A stretch of 64,000 nucleotides of DNA from DATFVJ01 sp035517695 (lineage in GTDB: Bacteria; Actinomycetota; Actinomycetes; Streptosporangiales; Streptosporangiaceae). Of the stretch, positions 42,512 through 51,473 are shown in pieces. The stretch is taken from the NCBI GenBank assembly GCA_035517695.1, contig DATIYI010000326.1, positions 7,791 through 71,790 on the forward strand, in the 5' to 3' direction. A program made the translations under genes and the position numbers. Each line of letters opens with the position of its first letter. The stretch's first letter is position 1. The notes under the pieces were generated by a model, which worked only from the letters and a program-made list of their open reading frames with translations, made no database searches and was not told where the DNA came from.

Positions 42512-42787
42512 TGCCAGCACGCCATGACCGCTGCCGCCGGTGTCGCGACCGCGGCGTAGACGGCTCGTCGGCGCACGAGGAACCAGCGACCAACGGTGCC
42601 ACCGACGAGCGCCAACGGGATGAGTAGCATCCGGCCATCGACCATACGCACCGGGCCGATGTTGTAGCTGTCTGTGGTCAGTGAGCCTGCGGACAAAGCG
42701 CAAGCCCGAAACTCAGGCCGCAGGCATCGTGCGGTGGCGGAGGGTGCCACGTCGCGTGGGTCCAGTCGCGGTGTAACGGTCGCGGGC

Positions 42788-43048
42788 ATGAGTTGCGACC
42801 CAAGGTGCGAAGGTGCCTACGGACCGCACTGTGAGTGCCCGTGCGGCGGCGTCAACCATGGCGGACTCTGGGCGAAGAGCGGAACCGTCCTGGCCGACGC
42901 GCTTGCCGCATACCGGGCCGACATGGCGAAGCGAGAGGCAAAGTGCCAGGCAAAGCAAGCTGCGGACGGGCATTCAACGGCCCTACGAGACCAGGGCGAT
43001 CGAGGCACCAGCTACACTCACGTCAGCGAAATCGGGGCTTCCCGGTAG
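42788..43048 (+). CDS. Small cysteine-rich protein (CxCxCGG-NHG motif)
   Basis: An 86-residue protein starting MSCDPRCEGAYGPHCECPCG then GVNHGGLWAK, with five cysteines in the first 20 residues, followed by a charged helix YRADMAKREAKCQAKQAA. The C-x-C-x-C-GG-x-NHG block is reminiscent of small zinc-ribbon-like proteins seen in actinobacterial phages and mobile elements. The ATG at 42788 is inside a longer open frame from 42674; no strong ribosome site. Function unknown. The ~275 bases upstream (42512-42787) show no other gene. Confidence 0.5.
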   Translation: MSCDPRCEGAYGPHCECPCGGVNHGGLWAKSGTVLADALAAYRADMAKREAKCQAKQAADGHSTALRDQGDRGTSYTHVSEIGASR

Positions 43049-43384
43049 GTCGCGAGGGTTCCCTTGCGGCTGGCCCGCACCGCGGGGCCGACTTAATCGT
43101 CGGCGCAGTCCAGGAACCGCTGTACCTCGTCCCGGGTGGGGTTCGGGTGAGGGTCTGAGCAGGGCAGTAGTGCGGTCGGGGCACCCGCGCAGGGTCCGTA
43201 ATGGTGACCAGGGACGCGATAGCCCCTCATGAATGAGGGCCAGGACACGCGTTCACCGGTCGATCGTCGCCAGCATCAAGTCTTCGCTCCGGCACTGTGC
43301 CTTCTTGTCTAGACCTGTTCATAGCCGGGGTCTAAGTCGTAGTATCGCCCTGCCGTTTGGTCGTTCTCGGGGAGGGAACTGGAC
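43049..43384. other. Intergenic region upstream of the M23 peptidase
   Basis: 336 bases without a supported gene. It contains a palindrome CCCTCATGAATGAGGG centred near 43231. The final bases carry GGGAGGGAAC, a strong ribosome site for the peptidase at 43385. Promoter elements were not identified with confidence. Confidence 0.5.
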
Positions 43385-44686
43385 GTGAGAATACGGCCGT
43401 GGTTTCTGATGTGCCTGCCGGTGACGGCAGCCATCCTGATAGGAACGTCCATTTCGGCGGCAAGCAGTGCATCGCACGCGGCGTCGGGGAGCAGCGTGCC
43501 GTTCGCGGCGACCTCAGCCGTGCCCGGGATCAGTCCTGGCACCGCTCTCACGCCTGTGGCCGTCTCCACCCTGACCAATCCGGAGCCGGTCCAGGCTGGC
43601 GATGGGAGGGTGCACATAGCCTACGAGCTCGTGCTTACCAATGCTGCAGCGTTTCCGGCCCGGATCGATGAGGTCGAGGTCCTTAACGCCGCGACTGGTC
43701 GTGCCGTCCTGGTCTTGACCGGTGCCGCCCTGCGAGCGGACTTGACCCCTGTCGCCGGTCAGATCGGTGATGAGGACAGCATCGATCCGACCGAGTCCAG
43801 TTCAAGGACGGTGCCGTCCTCGGCCACCTGGGTTGTCTGGCTGGACGTGACGGTGGCGGCGCGTGCAGATGTCCCCCGGCGGCTGGAGCACCAGGTCATG
43901 GGGGCGCTCCTCCCGCCGTCCGGCGCAGCGCCGTTGCCGTTCAATTCCAGTGTGGGCAGCGTGCCGGTCAGCACCCAGACTCCGCCCGCGCTGAGCCCGC
44001 CAGTGGAGGGCGGCATCTGGTACATGAGCGAAGGCTGTTGCAACGATGACACCCATCACCGCCGCGGGCTCGTTCCGATCGACGGGCAGCTGGCTGTGCC
44101 CCAGCGGTTCGCGATTGACTTTTTCCGGCTCGATGCCGAGCACCGCACCTGGGTGGGTGAACCGAGCAAGGTCACGAGCTACCTATCCTACCGTCAACCC
44201 GTGATCGCAGCCGCGCCCGGCACTGTGGTGGCCAGCAGGAACGACCTGCCTAATAGCGCCGCGTTGCCGCATCCGCCGCCGATACCGCCCATCGACCAGA
44301 CCGTCGGCAACTTTGTCATCGAGCAGATCGCACCCGGTGTCTACGTCCTGTATGCGCATTTCGATCCGGGATCAGTCCAAGTCCACGCGGGACAGAAGGT
44401 CTCCAGAGGACAACTGCTGGGACGCATCGGAACCAGCGGCAACTCCACCACGCCACACCTGCACTTCCAGCTTCTGACCACACCAACATTCTTCCCGACC
44501 GACAGCAAGCCCTACGTCTTCGATCACTTCGACCTGCTCGGCCAGGTAACCAAGCGGCTGTGGGACGACAACATCGGGCTGCAACCCACGGGCACACTGC
44601 CATTCGCGGCGGCCGCACACCCCGGTCCCCGCACTGACGAACTTCCCCTGGACCGTACCGTAGTGGACTTCCCCGCCACGAAGTAA
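43385..44686 (+). CDS. Exported M23-family (LytM) peptidase
   Basis: Secreted peptidoglycan endopeptidase-like protein, 433 residues. A signal peptide (IRPWFLMCLPVTAAILIGTS up to ISAAS) is followed by a ~190-residue immunoglobulin-like N-terminal domain and the LytM domain: THHRRGLVPIDGQ, QRFAIDFFRL, VIAAAPGTVVASRND, GVYVLYAHFDPGSVQVHAGQ, GRIGTSGNSTTPHLHFQLL. The usual first zinc ligand His in HxxxD is replaced (QRFAID keeps only Asp), a trait of one actinobacterial subgroup; the upstream HHRR may substitute. The HLH pair is intact. Start GTG with GGGAGGGAAC. Likely cell-wall remodelling; the export fits proximity to the polysaccharide locus but no operon link. Confidence 0.85.
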   Translation: MRIRPWFLMCLPVTAAILIGTSISAASSASHAASGSSVPFAATSAVPGISPGTALTPVAVSTLTNPEPVQAGDGRVHIAYELVLTNAAAFPARIDEVEVLNAATGRAVLVLTGAALRADLTPVAGQIGDEDSIDPTESSSRTVPSSATWVVWLDVTVAARADVPRRLEHQVMGALLPPSGAAPLPFNSSVGSVPVSTQTPPALSPPVEGGIWYMSEGCCNDDTHHRRGLVPIDGQLAVPQRFAIDFFRLDAEHRTWVGEPSKVTSYLSYRQPVIAAAPGTVVASRNDLPNSAALPHPPPIPPIDQTVGNFVIEQIAPGVYVLYAHFDPGSVQVHAGQKVSRGQLLGRIGTSGNSTTPHLHFQLLTTPTFFPTDSKPYVFDHFDLLGQVTKRLWDDNIGLQPTGTLPFAAAAHPGPRTDELPLDRTVVDFPATK

Positions 44687-44797
44687 CCGCAGCGCCGTTC
44701 CTCTAGTCGTCCTCGACCCGGCACTCGACAGCCAGCTCTGGGCTGGCCCGGTGAGGCAGGTCGTGGGAATGCCCGACTTTCAAGCGGGCGGGGCGCG

Positions 44798-45181
44798 GTG
44801 CTGGCTGGCCCGGGGGCGGCCCCGGCCAGGTCAGCGCGGCGGGTGAACGGGGTGCTGACCGCGGTGCGGTCGATGGTGGTGCACGCGGTCGCGGCCGGGC
44901 AGGCCGGCGGGGATTCGCTGCCGCTGCCGTATGAGGTCGCCGATGACCGCGACCTGCCCGCCGCCGCCCGGGACGCCGACGGGCGGATGGCGTGGCGGCT
45001 GCGGGCCCGGCACCGGCTGCATGAGCCGGGGACGCCGGTGGACCGGGCCTCCGACGAGCAAGTCGTCGCCTTGCTGAGGGCGTGCCGGTCCGCGCGGGAC
45101 CGGCTGATCGTGCTGCTGATGGCCCGCGCCGGGCTGCGCCGCGGCGAGTTGTGCGGGCTGCGCCGCTCCTGCCGGACCTGA
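44798..45181 (+). pseudogene. Tyrosine recombinase (integrase) fragment
   Basis: The frame encodes NGVLTAVRSMVVHAVAAGQA, LPLPYEVADDRDLPAAARDA, MAWRLRARHRLHEPGTPVDR and RDRLIVLLMARAGLRRGELC then GLRRS, which is the middle of an XerD-like integrase including the first catalytic Arg. It ends in CRT and a TGA where the family continues (HLLPDSRRLG); a shifted frame still shows LLPDLRRP, so a short deletion removed the junction. No C-terminal His-Arg-Tyr part remains. It marks a former mobile element and abuts the 84-bp duplication. Confidence 0.75.
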
Positions 45182-45220
45182 GACGACCGAACCATCGACC
45201 GCGACCACCGTCGCCGTCGG

Positions 45221-45388
45221 ATGAGCGGCGTCGCTGTGCTCGCCCGGGGGGCGACCCCCGGACCCCCGCTGCGCCGCAGCCCAGCTACGCCATGCGGCAG
45301 CCGCATGAGCGGCGTCGCTGTGCTCGCCCGGGGGGCGACCCCCGGACCCCCGCTGCGCCGCAGCCCAGCTACGCCATGCGGCAGCCGT
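45221..45388. repeat. 84-bp direct duplication with internal hairpin
   Basis: Copies at 45221-45304 and 45305-45388 differ only at the last base. Each contains CCGGGGGGCGACCCCCGG, a perfect stem with a small loop, and ends AGCTACGCCATGCGGCAGCC. The second copy supplies the first base of the oligopeptidase stop region on the minus strand. Located between the integrase remnant and the oligopeptidase 3' end; the hairpins may terminate transcription from either side. Confidence 0.92.
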
Positions 45389-47748
45389 TATGACTTGTGG
45401 GTGAGGGAGATGACCCAGGCCGCAAGCTCGGCCTCGTAGGAAAGCGAGCTCGACCGCCCGGCCGGCCCGCGGTGGGCGGCTGCGCCGAGCTCGGGTCGCA
45501 GCAGGATGCGGTTGCCGCGCGTGTCGGCGGCACGCAACGCCGCGACCCACTTGGCCGGCTCGGAGATCATCACACGGGGATCGTGCAGGACCCCGGTGAC
45601 GAGCAGCGGGGGCCGCGGCACATCGGTCACGTTCTCGGCCGGCGTGTACGCGCGCATCCAGCCGAACTGGTCTTCGTCGGCCGGGTCGCCCCACTCGTCG
45701 TATTCGTTGACCGTGAGCGGGATGGCCGGGTCGAGCATCTGGTTGAGCAGATCCACGGCGGGCGCTTCCGCTATCACGCCTGCCCAGCGGTCCGGCCAGA
45801 ACGTGTAGCCCACGCCCACGGTGAGCCCTCCTGCCGACAGGCCACGGCACGCCACCCGGCCAGGAGCGGCCCAGCCCGCGGCCACGAGATGATCGCGGAC
45901 GGCGACGAAATCGCTGAACGTATTGGGCTTGGCCGCCAAGCGCCCGTCCAGCCACCAGCGGCGGCCAAGCTCGCCGCCGCCGCGGATGTGCCCGATCGCG
46001 TACACGAAGCCGCGGTCGAGCAGGCTCGCGAGGATGACGGAGAACCGCGGGTTCGCACATGCCTCGTACGCGCCGTAACCGTAGAGCACACAGGGCGCCT
46101 TACCGTCGCGCCGCAACCCGCGGCGGCAGGCAATGGTGACGGGGACGAGCTGGCCGTCAGGCGCCGGCGCCCAGAGCCGCTGCGTCTGGTATGCAGTCTC
46201 GTCGTAACCTGGCGGCCTGGTGGCATGCAACAGCGTCCGGTTGCCGGTGGCCAGATCCACCGACCACAAACGCTTCGGCGCGACCAGAGACTGCGTGGAG
46301 ACGATCAGCTCCGTCGCGTCGTAGGCACCCCGCGCGGCGGCCTCGATGTGCCCTGCAGGCGTTTGCGGATGCTGGTCGTGATGGCTACCGTCCGGCCGCA
46401 CGATCCGCAGGAAGGGGTCACCGCCCGACCGGCACGATAGAACGAGATGACCCCCCACCACGTCCAGCCTGCGGAACCTTGTCTGCGGTTCGCCACGCAC
46501 TATTTCACGCCAGTTGCACAGGCCCGGTGTCTGCAAGGGCGCCGCGACCACCCGGAACTCTGGCGCGCCGTCGTTGGTGAGGATCGCGAACGTGCCGCCC
46601 GGCGCGCCGGGCGTTCGGTCAGCCACGTGCTCAGTGAAGTACTCGACGCCGGGCCGACGCGGTTCTATCAGCGCGGGTGGGTCATACGGCCTGGCCGCGG
46701 GGATGATCCACTGTTCATTGGTGTCACGAGCCTCGGTGGAGATCACGATCCACTCACCGCTGCGTGTGGCGGCGATCGTGACGTAGAAACGCGCGTCAGG
46801 TTCGCTGAAGACGACCGTGTCCGTGGCGGGGTCGGTGCCGATCAGGTGCCGAAGCACCCGGCACGGCCGGAACGACGCATCATGAACTACATAGAAGAAG
46901 GCGCGCGAATTCGCGCCCCAGGCGCAGCCGTAGTAGCTGCCGCGGATACGCTCAGCCAGGTCACTACCGCTGGCGGTGTCGCGGAAGCGGAGCTCATAGG
47001 TCTCGTCGCCGACGAAATCCACCGAGTAGGCGATCAGCGCGCCGTCCGGGCTGGGTTCGCAGACGCCGAAGCGGAAGTAACTCGCCTGGCCTTCGGGTCC
47101 GCGCACATCCCCGGCGTTCTGGTGGTTGGCTCCCGTTTCCCGGGCCTTCGCCTGGGCCGCCGCCTTTGCCTGGGCCGCAGCGATTGCCGCGCCGTCGAGC
47201 ACCACCCCGTAGCAGCCGTCGCTGCCTGAGCGATGGCGGCGCAACTGCGGAAACTCAGCGCCGACCGGCGTGTGCTCAACGTAGTCGTAAGGGCCACAGC
47301 GCCAGGGAACCGAACCCTCCTCGGCCGGCAGCCGCGCCGCGAACTCGCCGCGGAGCCGATCCCGCAGCGGGCCGAGCGCGCTCACGGCCGCCTCGTAGTA
47401 GTCCCGTTCGGCCGTCAGGTAGCCGAGCAGCCGCGGGTCGCTGCGGTCCGCCATCCAGCCAAACGGCTCCGCGGTCCGCGTCCCGTGCACACTGCGGACC
47501 CACTGCTCGGCCGGTGCCACCGGCGGCGCCTCGGGCGGCGCTACTTCCGGTACTCCGGACGGCGCCGCGGGCGGCGCTCCTTGCGGTACTCCGGGCGGCA
47601 GCCCTTGTGGCACCGCGTGCGGCGCCCCTTGTGGCACACCGTGCGGCGGCCCTTGCGGCGCGGGCGCCGGGACAGGCGCTAGCGCCGGCGCCGTCAAGGG
47701 CATTGCCGGCTCGTCCTTGTGACTCACTGCATCACCCCGGCGCTTCAC
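45388..47748 (-). CDS. Prolyl oligopeptidase-family (S9A, PtrB-like) serine peptidase
   Basis: A 786-residue peptidase with a seven-bladed propeller and C-terminal alpha/beta hydrolase domain. The nucleophile is Ser in CRGLSAGGLTVGVG; the Asp lies in TGVLHDPRVMISEPAKW and the His in LGAAAHRGPAGR, the oligopeptidase B arrangement. Propeller markers include RFGVCEPSPDGALIAYSVDF and LYGYGAYEACANPRFS. The first ~80 residues are a Pro/Gln/Gly-rich repeat (GVPQGAPHAVPQGLPPGVPQ) outside the fold. GTG 47748 is given; ATG at 47703 has AAGGACGAG before it and is equally plausible. Likely degrades oligopeptides in the cytoplasm. Confidence 0.88.
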   Translation of the reverse strand: MKRRGDAVSHKDEPAMPLTAPALAPVPAPAPQGPPHGVPQGAPHAVPQGLPPGVPQGAPPAAPSGVPEVAPPEAPPVAPAEQWVRSVHGTRTAEPFGWMADRSDPRLLGYLTAERDYYEAAVSALGPLRDRLRGEFAARLPAEEGSVPWRCGPYDYVEHTPVGAEFPQLRRHRSGSDGCYGVVLDGAAIAAAQAKAAAQAKARETGANHQNAGDVRGPEGQASYFRFGVCEPSPDGALIAYSVDFVGDETYELRFRDTASGSDLAERIRGSYYGCAWGANSRAFFYVVHDASFRPCRVLRHLIGTDPATDTVVFSEPDARFYVTIAATRSGEWIVISTEARDTNEQWIIPAARPYDPPALIEPRRPGVEYFTEHVADRTPGAPGGTFAILTNDGAPEFRVVAAPLQTPGLCNWREIVRGEPQTRFRRLDVVGGHLVLSCRSGGDPFLRIVRPDGSHHDQHPQTPAGHIEAAARGAYDATELIVSTQSLVAPKRLWSVDLATGNRTLLHATRPPGYDETAYQTQRLWAPAPDGQLVPVTIACRRGLRRDGKAPCVLYGYGAYEACANPRFSVILASLLDRGFVYAIGHIRGGGELGRRWWLDGRLAAKPNTFSDFVAVRDHLVAAGWAAPGRVACRGLSAGGLTVGVGYTFWPDRWAGVIAEAPAVDLLNQMLDPAIPLTVNEYDEWGDPADEDQFGWMRAYTPAENVTDVPRPPLLVTGVLHDPRVMISEPAKWVAALRAADTRGNRILLRPELGAAAHRGPAGRSSSLSYEAELAAWVISLTHKS

Positions 47749-48026
47749 TCCCGCAGCAAGCTCACGCCACTAGCTCCACCCATTTTACGCGGGGCGGCAG
47801 GAGCTCGAGCACCTCTCCGTTGCGCCAGCCTGCCACATGCGTGGTGAGCTAGTAGCTAGCGGCCCGGTAAGCGCCCGTGCGGCTCAGCCTGGGCTGACCG
47901 CGTCGGGGCGCGCCGACGCCAGCGTTATCCCCGAAATGATCTTGAGACGGAAGGGTGGAAGCCGGGCAACCTGGCGTCCAACGAGGCATCAGTGTGGCGA
48001 GAACGAGCCCACCGCGTGCCGCCGGT

Positions 48027-48860
48027 TCAGCCATACCTGTTCTCGACGGCCGCCGAGATCAATGTGGCGACCGCCTTGAAACAGCGGATCATCTCGTAGG
48101 CCGTGGGGCTGTCGTAGGCGACCGTCCGCTCGCCGGCCTGCTCGACCGTCGGCACGATCGCTGCCGCCTGAGCCAGCTGTACGGCATCGACATCCACCTC
48201 GACGTGGTAGGTGGTAGCAACCGCGGGCGCCCTGCTGCCGGCGAGCTTGCCCATACCTGCCGCTGCGGACCGGATATCCGCGGCCGTCGCGGAGGGACTT
48301 CTGCAGACGGCCGAGTACCTGCTCACGCACTCCTTAACCACGACCGCTCGTGCCTGCGGGGCATAACCCGCCGCGTCGGCGCAGGTTTGATCGTCGCCAG
48401 TGACGAGGACGACCGGTACCCCATACTCGGCCGCGACCAGGGCATTGAGCCGACCCTCGCTGGCTGGCTCACCGTTCACCCGCACACCGATGATCGAATT
48501 CGGCAGGTAGGTGTGGGCGAGCACACCCTCCTCGCCCGCCCCCGCGTGGTAGCCAACGAAGGCGACAGCGGTCACGTCGGGATGTTGGATGCCCTCCACC
48601 ATGCCCAGCTCCTTGTGCCGGCCGGTCAGCATGGCCGCCCGCCCGTCGAGTTCCTCGAGCAGCAGGTTACGCATTGTGGCGTGCGCCTCGTTGACGACGA
48701 CACCGGTAGCGCCTGCGTCGAAGAAGCCCGCGATGGCGGCGTTGACGTCCGAGGTGAACATCCGTCGGCAGCGCTGCCACTGCTCGGTACCCGGCTCCAC
48801 GTCGGCGGGCCAGGTGACGCCGGTGGCGCCCTCCATGTCCGCGGAAATGAGGACCTTCAT
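48027..48860 (-). CDS. M55-family D-aminopeptidase (DppA-like)
   Basis: Zinc D-aminopeptidase of 277 residues forming decameric rings in the family. The start MKVLISADMEGATGVTWPAD contains the metal DMEG motif; then VVVNEAHATMRNLLLEEL, FVGYHAGAGEEGVLAHTY, VLVTGDDQTCADAA and VKECVSRYSAV follow. It would release D-amino acids from peptides, for example from cell-wall turnover. The ATG at 48860 is chosen for the motif position, in preference to ATG/GTG at 48884. It is 278 bases from the oligopeptidase on the same strand, in a gap without recognised signals. Confidence 0.88.
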   Translation of the reverse strand: MKVLISADMEGATGVTWPADVEPGTEQWQRCRRMFTSDVNAAIAGFFDAGATGVVVNEAHATMRNLLLEELDGRAAMLTGRHKELGMVEGIQHPDVTAVAFVGYHAGAGEEGVLAHTYLPNSIIGVRVNGEPASEGRLNALVAAEYGVPVVLVTGDDQTCADAAGYAPQARAVVVKECVSRYSAVCRSPSATAADIRSAAAGMGKLAGSRAPAVATTYHVEVDVDAVQLAQAAAIVPTVEQAGERTVAYDSPTAYEMIRCFKAVATLISAAVENRYG

Positions 48861-49079
48861 GCCTTCAGCATGCCCGGTGTTCATGCTTGTGGGCCGGGAA
48901 TTGCCCGACCTTTCGCTGACGCCGTGAGCTGACCTCCATCACAACGCCGCCAGGGCGCCGCGCGATCTCCCAAGTCACGAACGGCCCTGGCCTGCCGCGA
49001 CGCAGGCTCTGCCCGGCCTCGGGCACCTCCCACGCCGTGGCTGCCCTGCGGCGCGAGAGGGCGGGCTGACGAAGCTCGC

Positions 49080-49635
49080 GGACGAATGCCTCGAGGCCCG
49101 CCCACCGGGATCGCACTCGGCTCGGCCAGCATCTTCGGTGGATTCGTGCTGGCCCTCGTCCTCGGGTCGGTGCTCAGTCAGGGCAGCCAGGTCAGCCTGC
49201 TCCTGATCATTGGCGCCGCTACGTGTCCGCAGCGGCCATGCTGCTCGCGCCGTGGGTCGCCATGCGGGGTGCCGAGGCGATGCTGCTGCGGCTTGTCGTG
49301 ATCATGACGGCAGCCGGATGCCTCGCGCTCGCGGTGCGGCCCGGGGTGGCAGCCGGTGTGGTCATGATGTTCTTCGCCGGAGCGCTGCTGCTCGCATCGC
49401 TGCCGGTGGTGCTTGAGATCGCTGAACGCAGGGCAGGTGACGCCGGAGCCACCGCCGCGGCCCTCCGCTGGCTGGCCGGAAACGCCGGCGGCCTGATCGT
49501 CGCCCGCATTGTGCAGGCACTGCTCAACGAACCCGCCGCCGCCTCGCGGTCATGGCCGCCGTCATGGTGCTCGCCCTTCCGCTGACCCGCCGCCGGATGC
49601 TTGGCCAGCCCGCAACGGTGGAAGTCCAGAAATAA
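49080..49635 (+). pseudogene. Degraded MFS transporter C-terminal half
   Basis: Three frames in succession give transporter-like helices: ASIFGGFVLALVLGSVLSQG (first frame, up to ~49215), then SAAAMLLAPWVAMRGAEAML, LRLVVIMTAAGCLALAV and LPVVLEIAERRAGDAGATAA (second frame, to ~49540), then VMAAVMVLALPLTRRRMLG to a TAA at 49633 (third frame). Each step is a -1 shift, so at least two single-base losses. The N-terminal half is absent. Compatible with the tail of a drug-efflux MFS gene. Confidence 0.7.
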
Positions 49636-49739
49636 TCACCGCATGGGCACGATTGGGCAAACAGTAAATTAACCGAGGATGGCTATAGTGCGTCGTATCC
49701 GGTGCCGCCAGCGGGCGCGACCGCCGACATTCATCTGGC

Positions 49740-49823
49740 AAGGTACGTGAGTCAACCTGGCAAGGTACGTGAGTCAACCTGGCCAGGTACGTGAGTCAAC
49801 ACTGATACGTGAGTCAACACTGA
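49740..49823. repeat. 22-bp tandem repeat upstream of the CHAD gene
   Basis: Units AAGGTACGTGAGTCAACCTGGC at 49740-49761 and 49762-49783, a variant at 49784-49805 and a short TACGTGAGTCAACACTGA at 49806-49823. The core TACGTGAGTCAAC occurs four times, ending 12 bases before the CHAD start codon, so it overlaps the leader. Could be a multi-site operator or a neutral minisatellite. Confidence 0.85.
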
Positions 49824-49835
49824 CGGGAGGCGAGG

Positions 49836-51473
49836 TTGCCCCAGCAGCTTCGCGAGTTCGTAATCGAAGAGACCAGCACGGTAACCGGGCCTGCCACCGC
49901 CGCTGGCACGGGTACGGCTGCGTGGAACGGGATGGCCGACGTGCTGCGCTCCACGTTCCAGCTCGCCGCGGACGGCTCGCGCACGGTGCGGCGGGTGTGG
50001 CTGGACACGTTCGACTGGCGCCTGCACCACGCGGGCTGCACGCTCGAGTACGTCAGTGGCGGCGGCATGCACGAGGTCACCCTTGGCACACATGGGGGCG
50101 CACGGGTTACCGCGGCCGTGCCGCGAATGAGCCTGCCGTGCATGTCCGGCACGCTTCCCGCTGGTCTGCTGCGCGAACGCGTCGCGCCGCTCGCCGGACT
50201 CCGGGCGCTGCTCCCTGTCGCCACGGCCGCGAGCACCCAGCGCACTTTGCGCCTGCTCGACGGCGAAGACAAGACGGTCGTGCGCCTCACCATCGACCAC
50301 GGGTCGCTTCGCGGCCCGGCCGCGACGGCGTTGCCGCCGCGACTGACGGTGACGCCGGTACGCGGCTATGATGCGCAGGCCGATCGGGTCGAGCGGCTGC
50401 TCGCCGAACTGCCCGGCCTGACCGCGGCCGACGGATCGGCCTTCGCGCTGACACTCGCCGCCGTCGGGCGCCGGGCGGGCGACTACAGCAGCGCGGTGGA
50501 CGTCGCGCTGACATCGTCGATGCCGGCGGGCGCGGCCGTCGCGGCCGTACTTCTGCGCCTGCTCGACATAGTGGAAGCGAACGTCGACGGCGTCATCCGC
50601 GACATCGACACCGAGTTCCTGCACGATCTGCGGGTGACGGTACGCCGCACCAGGGCCGCGCTGAAACTCGCGGGCGACGCGCTGCCTGGCGACCTGGCGG
50701 CAAGGTTCGCCGCCGAATTCAAGTGGCTCGGGCAGCTCACCACATCGACCCGCGACCTGGACGTGCACCTGCTCGGCTTCGCCGAGGCGGCAGCGGGCCT
50801 CGTCACGGCGGCACCTGCCGATCTCGCGCCGCTGCACGGCAGCCTCGTCCGTTATCGCGCGGCCGAGCACCGCCGCCTAGTCCGTGGGCTACGCTCGGCC
50901 CGCTTCACCGAGCTCACCAGGCAATGGCGGATCGCACTGGCCAACATCGCGCCCGGCAGCACCGCGGCGGGCACGCAGGCCCGCGGGTCCGCCCGTGACA
51001 GGGAAGGACCAGGGCAGGCACCCATTGCCGACCTTGCCGCGGCGCGGGTCCAGCGGGCGTACCGCAGGCTCACGAGGACCGGCGCGGCCGTCACCGCGAG
51101 CTCACCAGAAGAGGACCTGCACACGGTCCGCAAGCGCGGCAAGGAACTGCGGTACCTGCTCGAGTTCTTCGCCGCGCTGCACGACCCGCCGACACACCGC
51201 AGCGCTGTCAGGGAGCTGAAGCAGTTGCAGGACTGCCTCGGCGAGATCCAGGACGGGCACGTACAGCGCGAGGCGATACGTACGCTCGCCGCACGGATGG
51301 TGGCCGAGCGCGCCGCGCCAGCCGCCACACTCCTCGCCATGGGCGAGCTCGCGGCGCAGCTTGACGCGGCGGCGACCGGGGCACGCGACGACTTCGGCAG
51401 GCGTTTCGCCCGGTTCACCGGGGGCCGCAACGCCCGGCTCATCGCCAGCCTCACAAAGGTCGCGGCCGCGTGA
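49836..51473 (+). CDS. CHAD-domain protein with CYTH-like N-terminus
   Basis: A 545-residue protein. The N-terminal ~210 residues have a CYTH/triphosphate-tunnel-like layout (RRVWLDTFDWRLHHAGCTLE, STQRTLRLLD) but lack the EXEXK start. The C-terminal CHAD domain has two helical repeats: FLHDLRVTVRRTRAALKLAG with RDLDVHLLGF, and DLHTVRKRGKELRYLLEFFA with LQDCLGEIQDGH, rich in the His/Arg/Lys that bind polyphosphate. CHAD proteins are known to bind polyphosphate granules. TTG start with GGGAGG. Its stop overlaps the ParA start (GTGA). Confidence 0.9.
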   Translation: MPQQLREFVIEETSTVTGPATAAGTGTAAWNGMADVLRSTFQLAADGSRTVRRVWLDTFDWRLHHAGCTLEYVSGGGMHEVTLGTHGGARVTAAVPRMSLPCMSGTLPAGLLRERVAPLAGLRALLPVATAASTQRTLRLLDGEDKTVVRLTIDHGSLRGPAATALPPRLTVTPVRGYDAQADRVERLLAELPGLTAADGSAFALTLAAVGRRAGDYSSAVDVALTSSMPAGAAVAAVLLRLLDIVEANVDGVIRDIDTEFLHDLRVTVRRTRAALKLAGDALPGDLAARFAAEFKWLGQLTTSTRDLDVHLLGFAEAAAGLVTAAPADLAPLHGSLVRYRAAEHRRLVRGLRSARFTELTRQWRIALANIAPGSTAAGTQARGSARDREGPGQAPIADLAAARVQRAYRRLTRTGAAVTASSPEEDLHTVRKRGKELRYLLEFFAALHDPPTHRSAVRELKQLQDCLGEIQDGHVQREAIRTLAARMVAERAAPAATLLAMGELAAQLDAAATGARDDFGRRFARFTGGRNARLIASLTKVAAA

